DNA from: OMII01 sp947467385 | Lineage (GTDB): Bacteria; Bdellovibrionota_C; UBA2361; OMII01 | Direction of reading: 5' to 3' | NCBI GenBank assembly: GCA_044360075.1 | Contig: JBIKLA010000002.1 | Location: 153,686 to 217,685 of the forward strand | DNA length: 64,000 nucleotides | In this document: in pieces, positions 43,113-51,311 of the stretch | Layout: every line of letters starts with the position of its first letter | How positions within the stretch are numbered: position 1 is the stretch's first letter | Program-made: the position numbers and the translations under genes | The notes under the pieces: generated by a model | Database searches by the model: none | Told to the model about the DNA's origin: nothing | The model's input: only the letters and a program-made list of their open reading frames with translations

Positions 43113-43162
43113 CACAGAGGGACACAGAGGGACACAGAGGGACACAGAGGGACACAGAGGGA
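43113..43162. repeat. Five tandem copies of CACAGAGGGA
   Basis: Five exact head-to-tail 10-bp units. Single related copies (GGGACACAGAGGATACAGG) occur near 56333. Short CACAGAGG-type repeats are often found dispersed in intergenic DNA of GC-rich genomes. Copy number may vary between strains. Confidence 0.9.
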
Positions 43163-43263
43163 CTTACATGAAGCTTGCGCATGGGCAACCGAAAAGGGTG
43201 TTGAGGCCCCGCCAGTCTGAACAATCTCGGCAGAACCATCGTCGGCCCGCCACCACAGATCAC

Positions 43264-43290
43264 CTACTTACAAAAAAGCGATCGATCTTC
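43264..43290. repeat. Dispersed 27-bp repeat, copy B
   Basis: Matches 14411-14437 at 25 of 27 positions. It sits in an intergenic gap, about 240 bp before a secreted-protein gene. Confidence 0.6.
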
Positions 43291-43528
43291 TTAGCAATTA
43301 GCAATACCAGGTATACTTGGGCAGTTGAAACGGGGGGCCAGGAGAATACTGAGCCCGGCGGGAGCTACTGCGTCCACCCCCAGGTACACCAGGACAAGCA
43401 AGTAAGCTTTGGTACTGATAACCATAACCCAGTCCGGTCGATTTTCTGTCCTTGCCCGTTAAACCTTGGGTCCGTAAACTTCCTTGTGGTACCATCGTGA
43501 AACCGACACAATAATCGCAGGATCTGCC

Positions 43529-45085
43529 ATGGGCACAAACCGCTTGACCCTCCTCTCAATTCTTGTCGCTGCTCCTTTTTGGGTCAGCTCGGCAGAAGCC
43601 CAAACGTATCCGGCTCCTGATGAGGTAGGCAACTGCTCGTTGAGCCAGTACGCAAACTGCGACTCCTCGCCCGACCAAGACCAGCTAGACATGCCCGGCA
43701 CAGGGGGCGCACAAGACGGCAACTGGAGCGACCTTTCGGGGGGTGTGGTCAACCGGCCCTTCGTGCAGCGTCTGGCGGTAGTTAACGGCGGGGTCGAGAC
43801 GGTACTGCTTGAAAACGGCACTACAACCAGCTCTCTCTCCAACACGGCAGGTTCCATCGGTGTCGTCGTTTCTCCGCTCAACCTTTGCGATTCCACAGAG
43901 GACCCGAGCGATCCGAACAACAACTGCTACTCGTCACCGAACCGAATCCAGGTGACCCTCGTGTACCGCAAGAGCGTGGGTCAGGTTGGATACAACCTCT
44001 CCTTTCCAAACGATGGCAACCAAGGAACGCTCTCAGGCAACGCAGTCCCTCTACAGAGCTTCGATGGCTCAACCTCAATTACTATCGATGCGGAAACAAC
44101 AATCGACCTAACACTGGCTCTCAACACGCTCGGCCAATCGTTACGCTGGACGTGGCTCAACGGGATTCCATCGTTCTGGCGGCTGAACAGCCTAGGGGGG
44201 CAAGCAGCCACGCTCCGCTTGAAATTTAAGCCCGCAGTGCAGCCGTCGATCCATTACCCGTCGCAGCCCGGGTCCTCTTCCTGCACGGCGATCCCTGTAA
44301 CAAGCTGCGACGTCTCTCGATCTAACTCAGACTGGCTTGGCGCTACCATGGTGCTCAGCCTAGACGAGACACTTAGCTCCGGCATGACAGGCGCGCTCTT
44401 CGCAACCGAAGGAGCGATAATTGGCTCTGTCGACGCGGCAACTGACTCAACGTCGGGACTGCCCGGGCTGATCTACGGCTTGGCATCAAGCCACTTTGAC
44501 TACCTAAACGTTGCGCGCTCAGCCACCCTGAGAGCATTCGTTCCAGCAGCAGGGCTCGTTCAAGTGCTCGGGTTTCCATCGTTCACTGAGGGTGTTGGTT
44601 CGGGAACGAACCCATCAACGGTCATCTCAGCCCAGCGTACGGATGCCTCATCAACGAGCACGAATGCGTTCCAGGTGTGGAATGAGTCCGTACACGGCGA
44701 GAATGGCCTCCTAGTAACTATCTCCGGAATTACCTTCTCCGCGCCGCAGTACCGCGTCAAGTCAAAGACTGGCACTCCTAAAGTTCCCACTGTCAGACTG
44801 GCGCGCAACAAGTACTCCTTCACGCTGCAGGGCTCCACCAGCGGTGTGCTCAAGAGCTGCAAGACAAAGCCATGCACCGTGACGGTGTACCGGGCCCCGG
44901 CCAGTGTCTACAGCCCGGTACTCACTCGTATGTCGCGAAAAGTGGCAGGAGTCGCCGGAAACAAGCTGACCAGCGCTTTTTCGATTAAAAAGACGAGTAC
45001 AGTGACCACTGGCACAAAGCTCTTGGTTGTCGTCACCAGCAGCCGGAACAAGGTGCTCACTTCTACGCCGGTTACGCTACAGTAG
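43529..45085 (+). CDS. Large secreted protein, family not recognised
   Basis: 518 residues from the ATG at 43529 with a signal peptide (LTLLSILVAAPFWVSSAEA). The N terminus has four Cys (NCSLSQYANC.., LNLCDSTEDPSDPNNNC) and is rich in Gly, Asn and Ser; the whole protein is beta-rich with Thr/Ser strands. The C-terminal about 120 residues (KVPTVRLARNKYSFTLQ, SCKTKPCTVTVYRA, TGTKLLVVVTSSRNKVLTST) look like an Ig-like or cohesin-like sandwich. No catalytic motif is visible. It is probably an exported or surface protein. Confidence 0.65.
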   Translation: MGTNRLTLLSILVAAPFWVSSAEAQTYPAPDEVGNCSLSQYANCDSSPDQDQLDMPGTGGAQDGNWSDLSGGVVNRPFVQRLAVVNGGVETVLLENGTTTSSLSNTAGSIGVVVSPLNLCDSTEDPSDPNNNCYSSPNRIQVTLVYRKSVGQVGYNLSFPNDGNQGTLSGNAVPLQSFDGSTSITIDAETTIDLTLALNTLGQSLRWTWLNGIPSFWRLNSLGGQAATLRLKFKPAVQPSIHYPSQPGSSSCTAIPVTSCDVSRSNSDWLGATMVLSLDETLSSGMTGALFATEGAIIGSVDAATDSTSGLPGLIYGLASSHFDYLNVARSATLRAFVPAAGLVQVLGFPSFTEGVGSGTNPSTVISAQRTDASSTSTNAFQVWNESVHGENGLLVTISGITFSAPQYRVKSKTGTPKVPTVRLARNKYSFTLQGSTSGVLKSCKTKPCTVTVYRAPASVYSPVLTRMSRKVAGVAGNKLTSAFSIKKTSTVTTGTKLLVVVTSSRNKVLTSTPVTLQ

Positions 45086-45169
45086 AGGGAATCGAGAGTT
45101 CTCTCTGCCAGGCACCAGATTTTCGAGGAGTACTTCGGGCTAGATTCCATTCTCTGAATCAGGGAAGAA

Positions 45170-45622
45170 CTACGGGGGATCTTCTGCAGCGAAGTGGTTA
45201 AGCTTAAGGTAGAGCCGCTCGGCGTATTGCATAAATTCTCTACTGCTGGTCGGAGCGGACGTCTTCTCAATCCTCGCCCTCGTGTGCTCAATTATGCGGC
45301 AGGCCTGGAAGTACGTTAGGCTTGCTGCTCCACTGAGCACCGCTGCGATGCCCACAAGCAGCGCCTTGGGAGTTCGTCCATGAACCGATGAAGCGACACA
45401 GCCGGCAAAGGGCGCCGAAAGCTTTATGTTTCCCACCGTCATTTTCAGGAGAGAAGATAGCGACGGACGCAATGATGCCTTGTTTAGATCCGGAATTCTT
45501 CGAAAAAGTGAGCTTTCCGTCAGGTGCCGGGCAATCTGTCTAGGTGAACAGCAAAGATACTTTAGGAGATGATCGTACGATGAAATTTCGCCATTCAGCA
45601 CCCGCGTTAGCACCCGCTCCAT
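45170..45622 (-). CDS. Small hypothetical membrane protein
   Basis: 150 residues. One clear hydrophobic helix (ALLVGIAAVLSGAASLTYF) follows a roughly 85-residue N-terminal region beginning MERVLTRVLNGEISSYDHLL. The region is AT-richer than its neighbours. No family recognised. It converges on the secreted-protein gene 84 bp away. Confidence 0.5.
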   Translation of the reverse strand: MERVLTRVLNGEISSYDHLLKYLCCSPRQIARHLTESSLFRRIPDLNKASLRPSLSSLLKMTVGNIKLSAPFAGCVASSVHGRTPKALLVGIAAVLSGAASLTYFQACRIIEHTRARIEKTSAPTSSREFMQYAERLYLKLNHFAAEDPP

Positions 45623-45922
45623 GCATAGGCAGTCGGTCGAGTCGTCCGCCTTCCTCTTGAAAACTTCAAACCACGGCTCGAGACACGACAGGGTGACCGC
45701 TCATCGCTGTGATCTATGGCGCAGGCTTAGGACAATGGCTGCTGGCTTGTCGGGAGCGGGGGGTAGTAAACCACTGACGGCCACAGAGGTCCTCGCTCGA
45801 AGCTTGAGCATAGGCAATCGAGCAGGGTCCTGTGTGCCCGCTCAGACTGCATGTTTTACCCCTCGGCACTCTTGCCCTAACGCGGCTAAAAGGGCGACTA
45901 TTCTCCAGTGCTGCCACACGTT

Positions 45923-47770
45923 ATGTACCGCCTCATCTGCCTGGTTGCTCTCGCCATAACGCTCGCATCCGCCAGCGAACGGGGATCGCTTATCATCCTG
46001 GCATTTCTGGCAGCTGCTCTTCTCTTTAGGGCCGCACGTGCAGGCCGTCCGCCCGCCTTCTCGCGCATCGGGGGGCTATCCCCGCTGCTCGGCTTTTTGC
46101 TGCCCCTTACCCCCTGGATCGCTCCTCACATCGTTGCAGGATGCGCCCTGAGCCTCTTTCTCGTGAAGCCTTACGACCCGAATGCTGCCAGGTCAGCGCG
46201 CTGGGCCGCGCCCCTCTTTGCCTACGTGCTCGCCTCGGCTGTGACTGAGTGCGTCTGGTCAAGCCGCGCGCTCCTGCTAGACTTTGGGCTATGGGACGCC
46301 CTCGCCTCCCTGAATATTGAGCGGACGCTCCAGATCGGACATGCGTTTTTGGCCACATCCGGCTCATCGCTTGGCCTTCTCGCCCACCTGTCGCTGTTTA
46401 TCTTGTGCGTAGCGCTGTTTGAGTCCAACAGCGCGGTGCGCGCCCCTTGGAGGCGCGGCTTCACCGCTGGCGCGCTTGTCTCCGCCCTCTATATTATTTT
46501 GCAATGGTTGCTGTGGCCGCACCTGAACCTCGCCAACCAAACCAATTTCTGGACCTCGCTCCACCGCATCAGCGGCCTGGGGAGCGATCCGAACGCCGCT
46601 GGCATCGTGCTTGGAATCGCGTTGTGGCTCATGGCGACAGCTCCGCAGGCCCGGCGCAAGGCGCGCTGGCTCGCGGCCATAACGGCGCTGGTGATGCTCT
46701 TCGCTGGGGTCCTCACCGGCTCACGCACCTTCATGCTCTCAGTAGCGCTGCTCGCCGCCAGCATTATCTGGGCCCACGCCCGCCGGTTCTCGCTGGCGCT
46801 CCTGGCGGGTGGCGCGCTACTCGTTGCCGCGGTCTCGCTGCTCGACGTGAATACCTCCGCGGTCTCTAGCTTGGTAGAGAGCCCCTCAATGCCGGCCGGC
46901 ATCAAGCGCACAGTCACCGCGCTCTCGCTTCCGCGGGTTGAGGAAACCCTCTCAAGCCGCTCGATCTTCCTCTCAATCGGCCGGGAGATCCTCTCGCACA
47001 GCCCCATCTTCGGCGTTGGGCCCGAGAAGTTTAGGGACTATGCGCCGCTTGTCGGCAAGCAACTGGGCCTGCTGCGCGGCTGGTCAGACAACTCAAATAA
47101 CTTTTACATAGGACTCCTGACCGAGCTCGGCGTGTGCGGCTTCGCCCTCTTTCTTCTGAGCTTTTGCCTGCGCTCACGAAACCGAGCCGACGGAGGCACG
47201 CTTGAGCGGCTCCTGCTTATCTCTCTGGCGGTTCTTCTTCTGACCGGGCCTCACACCGATTTCTCCGAGATTCTCGTCGCAGTTGCCTTCATCATCGGCA
47301 CCTCAACCCATGCCCGCTCTTCCTACTGCTCTCAACCTAGCTTCCGGACAGCTCCAAGGCTTCTGATCTGCGCAGCGCTCGGCATCGTTGCCTTTTCTGC
47401 CCGCGAGATCGGCACGTACGGCTGGGAGGTGAAGGTTGGCAGCCCGGCGCGATGGCTTACGCCGAAGGCCTCCCTCCGGCTTGCCTGCAGCGCTCCCGAT
47501 GACAGCGCTCAGGAGAATCAGGCAACCCTCACCCTGGCATCTCGCGCCAATCTCCCCTCTGGGCCGATCTCTATCAGTGTTGCCTCACCTCAAGAGATCT
47601 CAACGCTTTCGCTCTCAGGAGACGACCAGCGAGACCTGAAGATTCCGTGCCGTAAAGGCGATACCGAGGTGCAGGTCAAGGTCAGGGCGTCGCCGGCGTG
47701 GAGCCCAAGCGATCTCTGGCCCGCAGCTCGGGACAGCCGAATTGTCACCGTCCAGCAACTTCTGCGGTAA
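45923..47770 (+). CDS. O-antigen ligase/polymerase-like protein (Wzy_C)
   Basis: 615 residues from the ATG at 45923 (a GTG at 45908 is possible). Twelve or so transmembrane helices are visible, and the family motif occurs as GLGSDPNAAGIVLGIALWL, then LTGSRTFMLSVALLA and a periplasmic loop with IFGVGPEKFRDYAPL ending in SDNSNNFYIGLLTELGVCGF. This is the arrangement of WaaL-type ligases and O-antigen polymerases. The C-terminal about 150 residues are a periplasmic beta-rich domain. No other polysaccharide gene is adjacent. The frame continues open for 96 codons beyond the TAA stop. Confidence 0.8.
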   Translation: MYRLICLVALAITLASASERGSLIILAFLAAALLFRAARAGRPPAFSRIGGLSPLLGFLLPLTPWIAPHIVAGCALSLFLVKPYDPNAARSARWAAPLFAYVLASAVTECVWSSRALLLDFGLWDALASLNIERTLQIGHAFLATSGSSLGLLAHLSLFILCVALFESNSAVRAPWRRGFTAGALVSALYIILQWLLWPHLNLANQTNFWTSLHRISGLGSDPNAAGIVLGIALWLMATAPQARRKARWLAAITALVMLFAGVLTGSRTFMLSVALLAASIIWAHARRFSLALLAGGALLVAAVSLLDVNTSAVSSLVESPSMPAGIKRTVTALSLPRVEETLSSRSIFLSIGREILSHSPIFGVGPEKFRDYAPLVGKQLGLLRGWSDNSNNFYIGLLTELGVCGFALFLLSFCLRSRNRADGGTLERLLLISLAVLLLTGPHTDFSEILVAVAFIIGTSTHARSSYCSQPSFRTAPRLLICAALGIVAFSAREIGTYGWEVKVGSPARWLTPKASLRLACSAPDDSAQENQATLTLASRANLPSGPISISVASPQEISTLSLSGDDQRDLKIPCRKGDTEVQVKVRASPAWSPSDLWPAARDSRIVTVQQLLR

Positions 47771-48061
47771 TATCTAGCCCCGCCACCTGAGATTACCGAC
47801 GTTCCTGCCCAGCTTGCCTTAGGTGCAACCTCCTTTGAAGTTCCAGCAATCACCACCTCTAATAGAGGCGAGCTGACGTGGAATCTCTTTGACCCGATAT
47901 CAGGCAAAACGGGCGTATTCACCCAGGGGCTCGGGCGGGCAGGGGATCTTCCGATTTTGGCGAATTGGCTCTACTCAAAAGTCACCTCCGCAGGGGCGCT
48001 TAGTGCCCCCTCCGCTGAAAGCGGTGGCCACCTCGGCCCGACCATTCGCACCGCTGTCTGA
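47771..48061 (+). pseudogene. Open frame continuing past the O-antigen ligase-like stop
   Basis: In frame with the preceding gene, 96 sense codons follow the TAA at 47768-47770 before the TGA at 48059-48061. The translation has protein-like composition (EITDVPAQLALGATSFEVPA, GVFTQGLGRAGDLPILANWL). There is no start codon near its beginning. It may be a nonsense-interrupted tail of the ligase-like protein or a remnant of another gene; neither was recognised. Confidence 0.35.
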
Positions 48062-48297
48062 ACACCCGCTCTTCCTTCACGCTGTAATATCCTCGAAGCT
48101 GGCGACAACTCCTTCTGTTGCTAAGTTACGCAACTTGCCCGTCAAAAAGGGGTGGCGTCTTTAGCAAGCCCACTCGTCACTGGCGGGGGCTATGCATTTA
48201 TGCTGAAATATTTGGGTGCCCCCAATCCTGGCTAGCTCAGCCAAAAGCAGGCTCTCGGGAGGCACATTCGTGTGTGTTAACTACAAAGGCAAAAACT
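48062..48297. other. Upstream region of the bufferin-type operon
   Basis: No gene supported. It should carry the promoter of the downstream metallophore operon, but I cannot point to one with confidence. Confidence 0.4.
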
Positions 48298-48558
48298 ATG
48301 AAGACATCAAAGACTCTTGTCGCTCTCGCTGTCGCCGGCCTTATCGGCGGCCTCGCTGTTGATCAGGCGTATGCCGGTGACACTGCTGGCCAGGACACAA
48401 AGGCCGAGGCGGATAAGAACAGCTGCAAGGGCAAGAGCGGCTGCAACGGCAAGGGCAGCTGCAGCTCTAAGGATAGCGACAAAGGCGCCGATGAGAAGGC
48501 TGACAAGAACAGCTGCTCCGGCAAGAACGGCTGCGGCTCGAAGGACGCCAAGAAGTAG
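48298..48558 (+). CDS. bufA: Bufferin-type RiPP precursor peptide (Cys-rich)
   Basis: 86 residues. A Sec signal peptide (TLVALAVAGLIGGLAVDQAYA) is followed by a short acidic spacer and two similar Lys/Ser/Gly-rich units: ADKNSCKGKSGCNGKGSCSS and ADKNSCSGKNGCGSKD, with cysteines at 43, 49, 55, 73 and 79. Bufferin precursors are periplasm-directed peptides of about 70-110 residues whose core cysteines are oxidised by a DUF692/MNIO enzyme to copper-binding heterocycles. The three genes that follow are exactly the expected partners. The KNSC-GK-GC spacing and two core units are features to compare with known BufA1/BufA2. Confidence 0.8.
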   Translation: MKTSKTLVALAVAGLIGGLAVDQAYAGDTAGQDTKAEADKNSCKGKSGCNGKGSCSSKDSDKGADEKADKNSCSGKNGCGSKDAKK

Positions 48559-48639
48559 CCAATCGCTTCTTCTTTTGTACTCAGCCAAAAACTTGGGTAC
48601 TATGCGCGGGCATCCGGAAACGGGTGCCCTTTTCTTTTT

Positions 48640-49566
48640 ATGGGCTCAAACAGGTTCAACAGCTTCTCTCAACTCGGCGTAGGCATCGGCCTGCGGGTTC
48701 CACACTATGACCACATTCTCTCAAAAAAGCCCGTTGTTGACTGGTTTGAGATCATCTCCGAGAACTTCCTGTGCGATGGCGGAAGGCCACGACGCGTTCT
48801 TGATGAGATCCTCGAGCGCTACCAGGTTGTAATGCACGGAGTGTCGCTCTACTTTGGCTCCGCTAACCGCCCGGCCAAGGATCATCTCAAAAGACTCAAG
48901 GCACTCGTTAAGCACACCAAAACCCCATGGCTCTCAGACCACCTGTGCTGGGGTAGTGTCGACGGAACCTACACGCATGACCTCCTCCCCCTGCCCTACT
49001 CCGAGGGGTCAATCCGCACCGCTGTCGACAACATTCGCCAGGCGCAGGACTACCTAGAGGTCCCCATCCTAGTGGAGAACCTTAGCAGTTACGCAGAATT
49101 CACCGCTTCAACCATGACCGAGTGGCAGTTCCTCTCCGAGGTTGCCGAGCGGGCTGCCTGCGGCATACTGCTCGACGTCAACAATATCTACGTCTCATCG
49201 CGTAACCACGACTTCGACCCAATCGACTACCTTCATGGCATCCCAGCCGAGCGGGTCGGACAGATCCACATAGCGGGACACTCAACTTTTGAGAGGTTTA
49301 TCATCGACACCCATGACCGCGCGCCGATAGAGCCGGTCTGGAAGCTATACAAGGACGCGATCGCCCTGTGCGGGCACACCCCAACTCTTTTGGAGTGGGA
49401 CGCGCAGGTGCCGTCGTTTGAGGAGGTGCAACGTGAAGCGAACAAGGCAACCAAGTGGCTCAATCGGCACAAAAAGGGATCTCCTCGCCCTGCAACGGGT
49501 GTTCGCAGACGCCATCCGTCGGCCGCTCGCCGGCGGGTCCCGCATGCGGCAGCACCCACAAAGTAA
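48640..49566 (+). CDS. bufB: MNIO-family RiPP-modifying enzyme (DUF692)
   Basis: 308 residues. The DUF692 TIM-barrel pattern is present: GVGIGLRVPHYDHILSKKP, DWFEIISENF (Glu ligand), VVMHGVSLYFGSA (His), LSDHLCWG (Asp/His), LVENLSSYAEF, LLDVNNIYVSSRNHDFD (Asp/Asn) and QIHIAGHSTF (His), which provide the iron ligands. Multinuclear iron-dependent oxidases of this family convert cysteines of a precursor peptide to thiooxazole-type groups. The last about 30 residues are a basic extension that overlaps the next gene by over 130 bp in another frame. Confidence 0.92.
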   Translation: MGSNRFNSFSQLGVGIGLRVPHYDHILSKKPVVDWFEIISENFLCDGGRPRRVLDEILERYQVVMHGVSLYFGSANRPAKDHLKRLKALVKHTKTPWLSDHLCWGSVDGTYTHDLLPLPYSEGSIRTAVDNIRQAQDYLEVPILVENLSSYAEFTASTMTEWQFLSEVAERAACGILLDVNNIYVSSRNHDFDPIDYLHGIPAERVGQIHIAGHSTFERFIIDTHDRAPIEPVWKLYKDAIALCGHTPTLLEWDAQVPSFEEVQREANKATKWLNRHKKGSPRPATGVRRRHPSAARRRVPHAAAPTK

Positions 49567-50347
49567 GGGGATCGTATCGCCCTCAAAGAAACTCTCCCCG
49601 CACGAGCGGCTAGAGCTCTACGCGCAGCAGTACTGGTGGCGAATTCAGTCGGCATTCGACGAAGACTTTGAGACGGTGCAGAAGGTGCTTGCCCCGAAAC
49701 GCTATGCCGCTCTGCGCGACGACTATCTCGGCCGAGTTCCATCGGTCTCTTTTACCCTGCGCAACCTGGGCTCTCGCTTTCCTGCTTTCGTTCGCAGCAC
49801 AAACAAGCTAGCGCCCCGCGTTCGTGCTCTCGTTGCCGATTGCGCGTCCTTCGACTGGGCTCGCGTTGAGGCCTTCGATGGCGCTAGGCGTGTTCCCATT
49901 ACGGATCGCGACATCACCGCCCCGAGCTTTGCGGGCAAACACCTTCGGCTCCAGCCGCACGTGCAGCTTCTTGCTCTCGAACACCCAGTCGACACCCTCG
50001 TGCGCTCCGGCGGCGCCAAGACCCAGGAGGAGGCTAGTAACACGCTTCGGCCGCTACGGCTGCGGCATGCCGCAGGCCGAAGGACAAAAATTCCCCTAGA
50101 GAAGGTTTTCCTGGCCGTGCATCGGCATCGCGAGGGCATATTCATGAAAAGGCTCTCTCGCGCGGAATTCCAAATTCTGTTAGCACTGCAGACAGGCTCG
50201 TGTTTACGAAAAGTGCTCAGGAACGCTCCGAAGGCGATGGCCCCTGGTGATGTGGTTGCCCTCTTTACCTCGATTTCGGCGCTTGGATGGCTGAGCGTGG
50301 CCAAGCCTCAAAAAGCGCCCGTTCGCAGAAAGGGGATACATAAATGA
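49433..50347 (+). CDS. bufC: DUF2063 partner protein of the MNIO enzyme
   Basis: 304 residues from the GTG at 49433, preceded by a good site (GAGGAGG). It overlaps the MNIO gene by 134 bp, far more than the usual few bases. The DUF2063 N-terminal domain is recognised from LYAQQYWWRIQSAFDEDFET, ALRDDYLGRVPSVSFTLRNL and GSRFPAFV; the C-terminal part would bind and present the peptide. These proteins work as recognition subunits for the enzyme. The C terminus of the gene overlaps the DoxX gene by ATGA. Confidence 0.88.
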   Translation: MKRTRQPSGSIGTKRDLLALQRVFADAIRRPLAGGSRMRQHPQSKGIVSPSKKLSPHERLELYAQQYWWRIQSAFDEDFETVQKVLAPKRYAALRDDYLGRVPSVSFTLRNLGSRFPAFVRSTNKLAPRVRALVADCASFDWARVEAFDGARRVPITDRDITAPSFAGKHLRLQPHVQLLALEHPVDTLVRSGGAKTQEEASNTLRPLRLRHAAGRRTKIPLEKVFLAVHRHREGIFMKRLSRAEFQILLALQTGSCLRKVLRNAPKAMAPGDVVALFTSISALGWLSVAKPQKAPVRRKGIHK

Positions 50348-50811
50348 ATTTGCACGCTATCGCTCGCCTCTACGCCTCCTGGAAGGGCGCGCTGTGCTTA
50401 AGCCAAGACATCTTTTTGCTCGCGATTCGGCTCTTCTGGGGCTGGGGCTTCATCCAAACCGGATTGGGGAAGTTTCGGAACTTCAGCCAGACCGTTGAAT
50501 TCTTCACAAGCCTCAACATACCTGCTCCGGAAGTTAATGTTGCCATGGCATCAGGCACGGAGCTCCTCGGGGGGGCATGTCTCCTGCTCGGCTTAGGAGG
50601 CAGGATTATGACCGTTCCGCTGCTCTTCTGCATGGGTGTCGCCTATGCCACCGCCGATCGGGAGGCGCTCGTTGGCGTATTCGCTGACCCGGACGCCTTT
50701 ATGCAGGCGACCCCGTTTTTATTTGCGTTTTCAACCCTTATCGTCCTGCTATTCGGGCCGGGAAGGTTTTCGGTCGATGCCCTTATTCATCGCAAGCTCG
50801 GCAGGTATTAA
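50344..50811 (+). CDS. bufD: DoxX-family membrane protein of the bufferin-type operon
   Basis: 155 residues with four transmembrane helices and the DoxX pattern (LAIRLFWGWGFIQTGLGKFR, FFTSLNIPAPEV, TELLGGACLLLGLGGR). In bufferin operons a DoxX gene is the usual last member, thought to act at the membrane side of metal or redox handling. It starts in an ATGA overlap, which confirms the operon. Confidence 0.85.
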   Translation: MNLHAIARLYASWKGALCLSQDIFLLAIRLFWGWGFIQTGLGKFRNFSQTVEFFTSLNIPAPEVNVAMASGTELLGGACLLLGLGGRIMTVPLLFCMGVAYATADREALVGVFADPDAFMQATPFLFAFSTLIVLLFGPGRFSVDALIHRKLGRY

Positions 50812-50813
50812 CG

Positions 50814-51311
50814 GTGCGCTTCTCTCGGTTCTTTTTCGGAATCGTCACATCCTGCTCGGCCATGATGATTGGGGATCTCATCATCTTGGGGATGGTCCTG
50901 TTCGTTCTTTACTCTAGCGGCTCCGCCCTTTCGTCTTGTATTGTCTCGGACCTCAGAAGCGAAACGATAAGCACAATCGTTATTGCGTGGGGAGTTCTTC
51001 TTGAATCACGAGAGGACCTGCTCCTGAACGGCAGCACGACTATCCACCTCGCCACAACCAAGGAAGGCCTTGTGACCAGCGAATCCAAGCGGTCAGGCCT
51101 TCTCCTCGTGTCCCTTGGGTTGCTTTTGGAGATTATCACTTACTTCGACGCCTCCGTTCATATGCAGCCATCTGCCTCATGGATAACGACCATGCTGCAT
51201 GCGATCATCTGGACCGTTCTTGTTCTTGTGTGCATTGAGCTCGCTGCCAATGGCATCAATTTAGCCCGAATCCGCTTCAAAGGAGATGAGCATGTTGACC
51301 AAGCACATTAA
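50814..51311 (+). CDS. Small integral membrane protein, possible operon member
   Basis: 165 residues, GTG start 2 bp after the DoxX stop. Three or four transmembrane helices are visible (MMIGDLIILGMVLFVLYSSG; SGLLLVSLGLLLEIITYFDA; AIIWTVLVLVCIELAANGIN). No family recognised. Its position and the tight spacing suggest co-transcription with the bufferin-type genes. It overlaps the next gene by 20 bp in another frame. Confidence 0.55.
   Translation: MRFSRFFFGIVTSCSAMMIGDLIILGMVLFVLYSSGSALSSCIVSDLRSETISTIVIAWGVLLESREDLLLNGSTTIHLATTKEGLVTSESKRSGLLLVSLGLLLEIITYFDASVHMQPSASWITTMLHAIIWTVLVLVCIELAANGINLARIRFKGDEHVDQAH

Larger units (their letters stand above)
42978..43528. other. Gap of about 550 bp with tandem and dispersed repeats
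   Basis: No gene supported. It contains five tandem copies of a 10-bp unit and the second copy of the 27-bp dispersed repeat. Confidence 0.5.

Noticed and set aside
43113..43162. Possible CRISPR array
   Set aside because: The units are 10 bp and directly adjacent, with no spacers and no cas genes nearby.
43298..43559. Small - strand frames upstream of the secreted-protein gene
   Set aside because: No motif, and they extend over the start of a gene with a clear signal peptide.
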